From positions 1 through 7,637 of the forward strand of contig JBBITW010000167.1 in the NCBI GenBank assembly GCA_037440525.1: a stretch of DNA of 7,637 nt. Direction: 5' to 3'. Positions 1-5,864 of the stretch are shown here, piece by piece. Both the position numbers and the translations under genes were made by a program. The stretch's first letter is position 1. The number at the start of each line of letters is the position of its first letter. The DNA is from JBBITW01 sp037440525. GTDB lineage: Bacteria > Desulfobacterota > BSN033 > UBA1163. Below the pieces are notes generated by a model. It was given only the letters and a program-made list of their open reading frames with translations, was not told the origin of the DNA and did not search any database.

Positions 1-258
1 CCTGATTGGCTCAACTAAATAAATTTTCTAAAATTAAATAGTGTATAAATTCTTTTTTAAATACATTTTAGTGGTCTCATGGGCAATTCAAATTGAAATA
101 GAGCTGTAATAAAGTGAATTTAAAATATATAAAAATTTCCCTCAAGAACTTTAATAATCTCTATTTTTGAGAAAAAATTACACATCTTACGCTTAAAATA
201 TTGATATCGCTTCAATCATCACTTAAAAAACATTTAATATTCAATAAGTTAATCACTA
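1..258. other. AT-rich upstream region, no gene seen
   Basis: I find no convincing coding region on either strand here. The stretch is very AT-rich and leads into the sigma-54 promoter at 259-274, so it is the expected place for activator binding sites. The clearest small symmetry is TTCAA-A-TTGAA at 87-97, about 190 bp before the expected transcription start. That distance would suit an enhancer-binding protein, but one short AT-rich palindrome is weak evidence. Confidence 0.5.
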
Positions 259-274
259 TGGCATGGCAATTGCT
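259..274 (+). promoter_or_regulatory. sigma-54 (RpoN) promoter of the first operon
   Basis: The sequence TGGCATGGCAATTGCT matches the sigma-54 consensus TGGCACGRNNNTTGCW at every defined position except one (C to T at position 6). The -24 GG is at 260-261 and the -12 GC at 272-273, with correct spacing. Transcription would start near 285, leaving a short leader with a Shine-Dalgarno at 299-305 before ATG 311. Such promoters need an AAA+ activator, and the regulator encoded at 3584-4960 is of that class. An upstream in-frame ATG at 263 lies inside this promoter, so it cannot be the translation start of the transcript. Confidence 0.85.
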
Positions 275-310
275 TTTTTAAATACTAAAATATCTATTAG
301 GAGGTTTGTA

Positions 311-745
311 ATGAGAAAGAAGATTGTTGTGGGTTTTATTGCGGTTCTCGTTTTGGCTTTAGCTGGGGGTGTTGCCTTTGCCCATTATACTGGCTTTGGA
401 GGTTATGGAGGCCATATGGTAGGACCGGGGTTTGGTGAACATATAATGGGTCATGGTTATTATGGACATATGTGGGGACAAGGTTATGGAGACCCCATAA
501 TAAGCCCTGGATATGAGGAATATTGTGTAGGACATTGGTCAGCCGATCCCCAGCAAAGATCCATAACGGAAAAAGAGGCAGAACTGATTATCAGAGACTA
601 TATTTATGGAAACCCTAATCTCAGAGTGGGGGAGATCAAAGACAAGGGAACATACTTTGAAGGTGAAATCGTCACAAAGGATAATTCACCGGTAACAAGA
701 TTGAGCATTGACAAGGACACTGGATGGATTCAGCCCCTATTTTAA
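311..745 (+). CDS. secreted Gly/His/Tyr-rich protein with PepSY-like C-terminus
   Basis: This 144-residue protein is probably periplasmic. Residues 1-24 form a clear signal peptide (MRKK, hydrophobic core, AFA cleavage site), so the mature chain would begin with His25. Residues 25-62 are a low-complexity stretch rich in Gly, His, Tyr and Met, with repeating GYGGHM, GEHIMGHG and YGHMWGQG units. This could bind soft or borderline metal ions. One Cys (C72) follows. From about residue 84 to the end lies a small alpha/beta segment (ITEKEAELIIRDYI, then GEI and GWIQP) resembling a PepSY-type domain. I chose ATG 311 because AGGAGGT at 299-305 sits at ideal spacing and because an earlier ATG at 263 lies within the promoter. 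Its position as first gene of a sigma-54 operon beside a ZraS/ZraR-type pair recalls zraP, which encodes a periplasmic metal-stress protein, but the sequence is not a ZraP homologue that I recognise. Precise function is unknown. Confidence 0.85.
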   Translation: MRKKIVVGFIAVLVLALAGGVAFAHYTGFGGYGGHMVGPGFGEHIMGHGYYGHMWGQGYGDPIISPGYEEYCVGHWSADPQQRSITEKEAELIIRDYIYGNPNLRVGEIKDKGTYFEGEIVTKDNSPVTRLSIDKDTGWIQPLF

Positions 746-757
746 CTATCCATCTCC

Positions 758-784
758 ACGGCCAAGGTTTTACCCCTTGGCCGT
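758..784 (+). terminator. strong intergenic hairpin, possible attenuator
   Basis: A perfect 10-bp stem (ACGGCCAAGG paired with CCTTGGCCGT) closes a 7-nt loop between the first and second genes. It is GC-rich in an AT-rich setting, so it should be stable in RNA. No U-tract follows, so it is not a classic intrinsic terminator. It more likely protects the 3' end of the first message or lowers expression of the downstream genes relative to the abundant secreted protein. The structure is seen directly; its role is inferred. Confidence 0.5.
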
Positions 785-816
785 ATCTGTCTGAGATACC
801 AGTAAAAGGATGAATC

Positions 817-1335
817 ATGTTTTTCCGAAAATATCTGAGTAAATCAATGCCCTATTTGATCGGGGTTGGAGTTTCATTTGGACTCATTGGGTTTTATCTG
901 AGTCTTATGACCATTACGAGCAACTGGTTTTATGCAAAGATTCAATTTGAACAATACCGGTGGTGGATTATTGGAATATCAATAGGTTTGGGTATTCAAA
1001 GCATTCTCTTCACACTCTTGAGGAGGCATTTTAAAAGAGCAGGGAAAAAGCTTTCTAAGTCCTCACTTACTACCTCGGGTAGTATCTCCATTGGCTCCAT
1101 GTTGATTTGCTGTCTGCACCACTTGACGGATATAGCGCCTTTACTGGGGATATCTATCGTTGCTGTAACTCTTCAAAAATATCAGACCATTTTCTTTCTA
1201 ATAGGAATACTCTCAAATCTTTACGGCATCGCTATCATGCTACGAATGATGCTAAAGTTTGGGCTCATTGAGACAAAGATTTTTTCTAAATTTTACCTCA
1301 AATTAAGATTTATTTCTGTTGAGAGGAGGTTATAA
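817..1335 (+). CDS. four-helix membrane protein with CCxHH motif
   Basis: This is a 172-residue integral inner-membrane protein. Hydrophobic segments lie at about 11-31, 49-69, 89-119 and 123-147, separated by a basic loop (RRHFKRAGKK, 69-78). The third segment contains SMLICCLHHLTDIAPLLG (94-111), with Cys98, Cys99, His101, His102 and Asp105 placed to bind a metal or haem within or near the membrane. I recall this SMxxCCxHHxxD pattern from uncharacterised membrane proteins near metal-handling genes, but cannot name a family with certainty. ATG 817 is preceded by a modest AAAGGA (805-810). The next gene starts 5 nt after the stop, so the two are co-transcribed. It could be a metal transporter subunit, a sensor partner or a chaperone; the sequence does not decide. 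Confidence 0.82.
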   Translation: MFFRKYLSKSMPYLIGVGVSFGLIGFYLSLMTITSNWFYAKIQFEQYRWWIIGISIGLGIQSILFTLLRRHFKRAGKKLSKSSLTTSGSISIGSMLICCLHHLTDIAPLLGISIVAVTLQKYQTIFFLIGILSNLYGIAIMLRMMLKFGLIETKIFSKFYLKLRFISVERRL

Positions 1336-1340
1336 AAAGG

Positions 1341-1760
1341 ATGAGGAGTTTATCTAAGTCAGATTTTTACAAATTAATTTTCTTCGTTCTCACTTTCGGT
1401 CTGGTTCTTATACCAAATTTGGGAGTAAATGCCTTTGAATTAAAAATAAGCGATCAGAATATGGTGAGAATAGATGTGAAACCAATTCAACTGGAATCTG
1501 GTAAGAAGGCCATTTTTCAAATTTTTTTAAATACACACTCTTTTGATTTAATATACGATATGAAGGATTTATCCATAATTCAAGATGATGAAGGCAGGCA
1601 ATATAATGCCTTAGAATGGATAGGATCCCCACCCGGAGGTCATCATAGAAAAGGAATTTTAGAATTCCCTGTTTTAAAAGGAAATCCACGTTCAATTAAA
1701 CTAATTATAAAGGATATAGCTGGGGTATCTGAAAGAGTTTTTAAATGGGATTTGAAATAA
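1341..1760 (+). CDS. secreted protein with PPGGHH motif, uncharacterised
   Basis: This 139-residue protein has a basic start, a hydrophobic core (about 10-27) and a likely cleavage after VNA (29-31), so it is exported. The mature part looks like a single beta-sandwich domain: alternating beta-strand patterns (MVRIDVKPIQLESG, AIFQIFLNTHSFDL) lead to a conserved-looking loop SPPGGHHRKG (96-105), and the end is VFKWDL. The tandem His101-His102 in a Pro/Gly loop and His66 are candidate metal ligands. I recognise the general type (THSxDLxYD followed by PPGGHHRxG) from hypothetical secreted proteins, but know no assigned function. AGGAGG at 1324-1329, overlapping the end of the preceding gene, and AAAGG at 1336-1340 precede ATG 1341. 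Tight spacing to the CCxHH membrane protein suggests that they act together. Confidence 0.82.
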   Translation: MRSLSKSDFYKLIFFVLTFGLVLIPNLGVNAFELKISDQNMVRIDVKPIQLESGKKAIFQIFLNTHSFDLIYDMKDLSIIQDDEGRQYNALEWIGSPPGGHHRKGILEFPVLKGNPRSIKLIIKDIAGVSERVFKWDLK

Positions 1761-1808
1761 AAATAATAAACCAAAATTTTTTGAGATATAATTATTGCCA
1801 TTAATAAT

Positions 1809-1830
1809 TTGTTAAAGAATATTTTAACAA
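1809..1830 (+). terminator. AT-rich inverted repeat after first operon
   Basis: TTGTTAAA (1809-1816) and TTTAACAA (1823-1830) form an 8-bp inverted repeat with a 6-nt loop, followed by TCTCTTTT. It lies 49 nt after the stop of the PPGGHH gene and before the kinase gene. It could be a weak intrinsic terminator separating the effector operon from the regulators, or an operator. The stem has only two G-C pairs, so termination would be inefficient. Confidence 0.35.
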
Positions 1831-1865
1831 TCTCTTTTCAATTCCTCCGTGTTATAAAAAACCCA

Positions 1866-1894
1866 TTGAATTAAAAAAGGAATTAATATAATAT
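1866..1894 (+). promoter_or_regulatory. possible sigma-70-type promoter for the kinase gene
   Basis: TTGAAT (1866-1871) and TAATAT (1889-1894) are separated by 17 nt, each matching 4 of 6 consensus bases. An overlapping TATAAT at 1887-1892 has 15-nt spacing. I see no sigma-54 signature here, so the regulators may be expressed constitutively while their targets are activated. In DNA this AT-rich such matches occur often by chance. Confidence 0.25.
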
Positions 1895-1928
1895 TTGTTA
1901 TTATTAACTTTTTCTTTTAATTAACCAT

Positions 1929-3587
1929 ATGAAGAAATTTAATAGATTTAAAGGGATTAAAAATAGAAGTCTATATCTCCCAGCTATCACGATTTTAATG
2001 GTTATAATTACTCTGGGAGTCCTACATACAGTATCTATGATTAAAACCTTGGATCGTAATAGAGAACAGTTAAGTAGATTTATTAAAAAAGAGGGGGCCG
2101 ACCTTATTTCTATTCTAAAGGCTGAAGTAATTTTGGAAAAATCTTTTTCAAACAGATTAAGGGAATTTTTAAATGAGGTTATTAAAAATCCTGGTATTGC
2201 ATATATAGCCTTATATGATGGTAATGATAAAGAATGGAAGGTATGGAGTAAATTATATAAATTCTCTAATATTTTTTCTTCAGAATATATTTCCGAAAAG
2301 GAATGGGAAAAGGGGTCTTTCCAAAAAATAAGAAAACTACCTAATGCTCAGAATATTTTCGAAATAGGAGAATATATAGAACATGAAGTTATCAAAGGCA
2401 TAATTATAGGAACGTATATGACACCTTTAGAAGAGGCTCGAAGACAAGATATTCACCACGCAATTTTAATGGGAGTTATACTTTTAATCCTTGGGTCAGG
2501 TGCATTCTATTTTATATTTGTTGTTCAAAACTATTACCTTATAAATAGAACTCTTTCAGAGATGAAAAGCTATACTGAACAGGTTGTCGAAAGTATGGCA
2601 AGTGGATTAATAACTGTAGATATGGCGGGTAACATTGTTTCAACTAATAAAAAAGCAGTAGATTTATTAAAATTAAATAAAAAGGCTTTTAGAGAGCCTT
2701 TTATTAGCGTGATATCATCTGAGTATCTCGATTTAAATCGGGTTATTCTTTATGGTGAAGAAATAATCGAAAAAGAGATTGATTTCCAAAGGGGAAAAGA
2801 GCTCATTCCATTAAGCCTAAGTGCAACTCCTCTTAAAGACCAAGAAGGGGAGAGTATAGGTGCTGTAATAATCATCCGTGACCTAAGTGAGATAAGAGAG
2901 TTACAAGAAAAAGTGCGAAGAGCTGAAAGACTTGCCTCCCTCGGAAGACTTGCTTCTGGCGTTGCTCATGAGATTAGAAATCCTCTCAGCTCAATTAAGG
3001 GGTTTGCTCAATATTTTAGAGAAAAATTTGACGAGGGAAGTGAGGATAAATCTTATGCAGAGATAATTGTAAAAGAAGTAGAAAGATTAAATCGTGTTAT
3101 AACTCAGCTTCTTGATTTTGCTCGATCAAAAGAACTTAATATTCAACCATATAAGATTTCTAGTATAATTGAGCATACTTTGAAACTTATCCAAGGAGAG
3201 TTTAAGAAGAGAGGGATTAACCTAAAGACTTCGTTATTAAATTATCCAATTGAAGTCGATTGGGATCAAATTACGCAAGCATTATTAAATATGTTTTTAA
3301 ACTCCATAGAATCAATGAATAGCGGTGGAGAGCTTAATATTAAAACTGTATTAAAACCAGAAAAAAGAGGGGTCGAGATTTGGATAAGTGATACAGGCGT
3401 TGGAATTTCCCGTGAAAATCTTACAAAAATTTTTGACCCATTCTTCAGTACTAAAAAGGGTGGCACGGGGTTGGGATTAGCTATAACTGCAAAGATTATT
3501 GAGGCCCATAAAGGGGAGATTATAGTTGAAAGTGAGGAGGGTAGAGGAACAAATTTTAAAATATTTCTTCCTCTTAAAAAATCATGA
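1929..3587 (+). CDS. membrane sensor histidine kinase, ZraS/HydH type
   Basis: This 552-residue inner-membrane kinase is the sensor of the two-component pair. A first transmembrane helix spans about 15-37, a periplasmic sensor region about 38-175, and a second helix about 177-199. A PAS-like domain follows (about 215-320: MASGLITVDMAGNIVSTN, later GAVIIIRDLSE). The HisKA dimerisation domain has the H-box GVAHEIRNPLSS with phospho-acceptor His347. The ATPase domain has the N-box (ALLNMFLNSIESM, 451-463), the G1 box DTGVGI (488-493), the F-box FDPFFST (502-508) and the G2 box GGTGLGLAI (511-519), all intact. Start ATG 1929 has no evident Shine-Dalgarno, but it keeps the first membrane helix complete. 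The stop overlaps the regulator start (ATGA). The periplasmic domain lacks an obvious cluster of His or Cys, so the ligand cannot be read from the sequence. The call as a kinase is secure; the symbol zraS would overstate it. Confidence 0.95.
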   Translation: MKKFNRFKGIKNRSLYLPAITILMVIITLGVLHTVSMIKTLDRNREQLSRFIKKEGADLISILKAEVILEKSFSNRLREFLNEVIKNPGIAYIALYDGNDKEWKVWSKLYKFSNIFSSEYISEKEWEKGSFQKIRKLPNAQNIFEIGEYIEHEVIKGIIIGTYMTPLEEARRQDIHHAILMGVILLILGSGAFYFIFVVQNYYLINRTLSEMKSYTEQVVESMASGLITVDMAGNIVSTNKKAVDLLKLNKKAFREPFISVISSEYLDLNRVILYGEEIIEKEIDFQRGKELIPLSLSATPLKDQEGESIGAVIIIRDLSEIRELQEKVRRAERLASLGRLASGVAHEIRNPLSSIKGFAQYFREKFDEGSEDKSYAEIIVKEVERLNRVITQLLDFARSKELNIQPYKISSIIEHTLKLIQGEFKKRGINLKTSLLNYPIEVDWDQITQALLNMFLNSIESMNSGGELNIKTVLKPEKRGVEIWISDTGVGISRENLTKIFDPFFSTKKGGTGLGLAITAKIIEAHKGEIIVESEEGRGTNFKIFLPLKKS

Positions 3588-4960
3588 AGATGAGATTGGA
3601 GGGAAATTTGAAAGAAAAGATTCTTATAGTTGATGATGAGCAAAGTCATCGTGTTATGCTAAAAGCTATCCTTAGTAAAGAAGGTTATGATGTATCAGAA
3701 GCTGATGACGGAACCACTGCTATAAAGGCAGTTGAGAGTGAAACCTTTGACTTGATATTGATGGATATTAGAATGGCAGATATGGATGGTATTGAGGCGA
3801 TGGGAGAAATTAAGAAAACCAGTCCTTTGATTCCCATTATTATTATGACTGCCTATGCATCTATAAAAACAGCTGTAGATGCCTTAAAGGCAGGGGCTTT
3901 TGATTATTTGACTAAACCGCTTGATATTGATGAGCTGAAGATCCATATTAAAAAGGCCATAGAATATTATCGTTTAAAAGAGGAAAATATTTTTCTTAAG
4001 GAGCGCTTGTCTGATCGTTTCAATTTTTCACAGATTATTGGGAAGAGTCGAGCAATGAGAGAGCTTTTTGAGACTCTCTCATTAGTTGCACCAAGTGATG
4101 CGACAGTTTTAATATATGGGGAAAGTGGAACTGGAAAAGAACTTATTGCAAATGCTATACATCAAAATAGTCCAAGAGCAAGTAAGCCTTTCATTAAGAT
4201 AAATTGCGCTGCATTACCAGAAACTCTTTTAGAGAGTGAGCTGTTTGGGCATGAAAGAGGTGCTTTTACCGGTGCTATTAATAAAAAACTAGGGAGATTT
4301 CAGATGGCAGATGGCGGGAGTCTTTTCCTTGATGAAATAAGTGATATGAGCTTAATGACACAAGTTAAATTATTGCGAGTCCTCCAAGAAAGGGAATTTG
4401 AACCTTTAGGAAGCACAAAAACTATTCGTGTTGATATACGTCTTATAGCAGCCACAAATAAAGACCTCGAAGCTGAGGTTAAGGCTGGGAGATTCCGAGA
4501 AGATTTATATTACAGACTAAATGTGGTACCAATAAATCTTCCTCCTCTTAGAAATCGAAGAGAAGATATACCTCTTTTGGCAGAGCACTTTCTTAAAGTT
4601 TATAGAGAAAAGAATAAAAGCTTTGTGAGAGGATTCTTACCAAAAACAATGGATATTATGATTAGATATGACTGGCCAGGAAATGTAAGGGAATTGGAAA
4701 ATATCGTTGAAAGATCAATTCTCCTATGTAGAGGTGAGTTTATTTCACCAGAGGATCTACCGGCTTCAGTCCGCGGAGCTGAGGAAAAAGACCAATCGAT
4801 TTTTTCTATCCCTCCTGATATGACACTAAAAGAGGTAGAAAAGGAAGTAATTATTCAAACCCTTATAGATTTAAAAGGAAGTAGAACTCACGCAGCTCGA
4901 AAGCTGGGAATAAGTCGTAAAACCTTACAGAATAAGCTCAAAGAATATGGGATTAAATAG
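3584..4960 (+). CDS. sigma-54-dependent response regulator, ZraR/NtrC type
   Basis: This 458-residue cytoplasmic activator is the partner of the overlapping kinase. The receiver domain (about 12-125) has the acidic pair Asp17-Asp18, phospho-acceptor Asp61 (LILMD), Thr89 and Lys111. The AAA+ domain (about 148-378) has Walker A GESGTGKE (179-186), the sigma-54 contact loop GAFTGA (226-231), Walker B GSLFLDE (245-251) and WPGNVREL (364-371). A Fis-type helix-turn-helix ends the protein (about 432-457: THAARKLGISRKTLQNKL). All parts needed for phosphorylation-dependent open-complex formation at sigma-54 promoters are present. The likely targets are the two such promoters in this window (259-274 and 5532-5547). 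The listed start, ATG 3584, overlaps the kinase stop by 4 nt. A TTG at 3608 follows GGAGGG (3598-3603) and would remove only eight residues ahead of the receiver domain, so the start is not certain. Confidence 0.95.
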   Translation: MKMRLEGNLKEKILIVDDEQSHRVMLKAILSKEGYDVSEADDGTTAIKAVESETFDLILMDIRMADMDGIEAMGEIKKTSPLIPIIIMTAYASIKTAVDALKAGAFDYLTKPLDIDELKIHIKKAIEYYRLKEENIFLKERLSDRFNFSQIIGKSRAMRELFETLSLVAPSDATVLIYGESGTGKELIANAIHQNSPRASKPFIKINCAALPETLLESELFGHERGAFTGAINKKLGRFQMADGGSLFLDEISDMSLMTQVKLLRVLQEREFEPLGSTKTIRVDIRLIAATNKDLEAEVKAGRFREDLYYRLNVVPINLPPLRNRREDIPLLAEHFLKVYREKNKSFVRGFLPKTMDIMIRYDWPGNVRELENIVERSILLCRGEFISPEDLPASVRGAEEKDQSIFSIPPDMTLKEVEKEVIIQTLIDLKGSRTHAARKLGISRKTLQNKLKEYGIK

Positions 4961-4994
4961 AACCTAATATTTTATTTCTCCTCCAATTTATTTG

Positions 4995-5099
4995 CTAAAA
5001 AGGGTTCAAGTGCTTATTTAATTCCGATAGAATCGGATCTGCTTCTGGCGGAAAAGAATTTATTAGTGCCTTAAGCATCCTTTTAACTTCTCCTAATAT
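4995..5099 (-). pseudogene. minus-strand coding fragment, unrecognised
   Basis: Read on the minus strand, an open stretch of 34 residues runs from after a TAG at 5102-5100 to a TAG at 4997-4995. It includes MLKALINSFPPEADPIL and ends in LNKHLNPF. An internal ATG at 5078 is preceded by purine-rich sequence. The composition is protein-like, with amphipathic helices around a PPEAD turn, unlike the surrounding noise. It may be the tail of the same decayed gene as the thioredoxin-like fragment upstream on this strand, although this segment does not resemble the usual TlpA C-terminus. It could also be a chance ORF or a tiny real gene. Confidence 0.3.
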
Positions 5100-5199
5100 C
5101 TATTTTTGTAAATATCTAAATATATTTGGCATGATCCCCAAAATCTTTAAAAAGTCCCTTTTCTGATCATATCTTTAAGAGAAAATTTTTTATTTTTAC

Positions 5200-5339
5200 C
5201 TAAAATGAAGAAATCTTAGAGGGCATTTCCTCTCGACAGGGTGGACATAAAGTGATCCAGAAATTAAAAAAGACAACCTTTACCTTCATAGAAAGTCATG
5301 CTGTTCAGTGCAGGAATTAAGCGAGCTTGGAACACTTCC
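5200..5339 (-). pseudogene. TlpA/ResA-like thioredoxin pseudogene fragment
   Basis: On the minus strand the codons from 5289 to 5200 read KVKVVFFNFWITLCPPCREE followed by MPS. This is the signature of membrane-anchored or periplasmic TlpA/ResA thioredoxins (family form: KGKVVxxNFWATWCPPCxxEMPS). The CPPC active-site codons occupy 5247-5236. The frame stops at a TAG only seven codons after the motif. Upstream, in a different frame, GSVPSSLNSC (from 5339) could be the remains of the usual domain start (VGxxAPxF). The expected 80-100 residues of the fold after CPPC are not open. The usual Trp before CPPC is Leu. This is a decayed reductase gene facing away from the Rieske cluster. It may once have supplied reductant to periplasmic metal or cytochrome proteins. 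The motif is convincing; the gene boundaries are not. Confidence 0.6.
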
Positions 5340-5531
5340 AACGTCTTTCTTTTTACTGAATGGAAGTAGGGCTGCTCATTATTCATGTGTAAGAATTACT
5401 CGATTTTGTCTGGGAGAAAGTAGATAGGCGAAAAATAATTTTACATGAACTGTTATTCTTCAAAAATTTTCTAAACTTGAAAACTCTAATATCTTAATTA
5501 TTTAGAATATTCCTCTATATTTGATAAAAGT

Positions 5532-5547
5532 TGGTATGATAGTTGCT
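5532..5547 (+). promoter_or_regulatory. sigma-54 (RpoN) promoter of the second operon
   Basis: TGGTATGATAGTTGCT matches TGGCACGRNNNTTGCW with two mismatches (C to T at positions 4 and 6). It keeps the essential GG (5533-5534), GC (5545-5546) and the spacing between them. It lies 5 nt before the run of N and points toward the Rieske/YHS/MerP-like cluster. With the promoter at 259-274 it brackets the kinase/regulator pair, so both clusters are probably one regulon. Transcription would start just inside the gap, so the leader and any first gene are missing from the assembly. Confidence 0.7.
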
Positions 5548-5551
5548 TTAT

Positions 5552-5651
5552 NNNNNNNNNNNNNNNNNNNNNNNNNNNNNNNNNNNNNNNNNNNNNNNNN
5601 NNNNNNNNNNNNNNNNNNNNNNNNNNNNNNNNNNNNNNNNNNNNNNNNNNN
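5552..5651. other. assembly gap (100 N)
   Basis: Exactly 100 unknown bases mark a scaffold join of arbitrary length. The gap begins right after a sigma-54 promoter, so it may hide the start of the transcript and one or more genes. The sequence directly after it stays open for 11 codons (from 5652 to a TAA at 5685-5687), which could be the tail of a hidden gene, but this is too short to judge. Confidence 0.95.
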
Positions 5652-5721
5652 GAGTTAAGTCGATTTCAGGCAGAGACTGAGGCGTAACGAGTAGAAAAAA
5701 ATGATAAGGAGGAAGTGTAAA

Positions 5722-5748
5722 ATGAGAAGGAGAAGAAGCATTCCTTAA
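5722..5748 (+). other. mini-ORF with strong Shine-Dalgarno, leader-like
   Basis: AAGGAGG at 5706-5712 is placed well for ATG 5722, yet the frame encodes only MRRRRSIP before TAA. A second short ORF (5761-5823, 20 codons, hydrophobic middle) follows. Either this is a leader peptide before the Rieske gene, or it is the start of a gene broken by mutation or by assembly error near the gap. There is no family match that I can recognise. Confidence 0.25.
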
Positions 5749-5864
5749 GAAGAGGGGCAAATGTCACAGAGCCTTAGATTGAGTATTTTTTTCTTATCAG
5801 TCCAATTCCCCCTTAGAGCTTAATTCGATGGAATATATCTAGCTGTATACGAGGAGGGGTTGAT

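Larger units (their letters stand above)
4961..5551. other. intergenic stretch with decayed minus-strand coding sequence
   Basis: No intact gene of reasonable length lies between the response regulator and the assembly gap. The minus strand, however, shows coding remnants broken by stops and frameshifts: a thioredoxin-fold active site at 5200-5289 and a 35-codon open stretch at 4995-5099. A short perfect hairpin (TCCGAT-AGA-ATCGGA, 5023-5037) falls within the latter and has no U-tract. The right end (about 5400-5530) is AT-rich and leads into the second sigma-54 promoter. Confidence 0.6.

Noticed and set aside
147..160. Possible shared activator site (AACTTTAATAATCT at 147-160, AACTCTAATATCTT at 5482-5495)
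   Set aside because: Similarity is loose, AT-rich and at different distances from the two promoters, so chance is a good explanation.
214..226. IHF-like site between upstream region and sigma-54 promoter
   Set aside because: It matches the WATCAANNNNTTR consensus at only some positions, and such AT-rich near-matches are common here.
263..310. Upstream in-frame ATG (263) extending the first gene by 16 residues
   Set aside because: It lies inside the sigma-54 promoter, lacks a ribosome-binding site, and would put a non-signal stretch ahead of a clean signal peptide that starts at ATG 311.
1408..1695. 95-codon minus-strand ORF opposite the PPGGHH gene
   Set aside because: It is the shadow of a well-supported plus-strand gene with signal peptide and ribosome-binding site.
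3266..3649. 127-codon minus-strand ORF opposite the kinase ATPase domain
   Set aside because: The plus strand encodes intact kinase boxes here; the minus frame has no recognisable domain.
5023..5037. Hairpin TCCGAT-AGA-ATCGGA as terminator of the regulator gene
   Set aside because: It has no U-tract on the plus strand, lies over 60 nt after the stop codon and falls within a likely minus-strand coding remnant.
5652..5760. Minus-strand ORF running into the N gap
   Set aside because: It is partly made of N and its visible part has low-complexity Pro/Leu/Phe content from purine-rich DNA on the other strand. No family signal.
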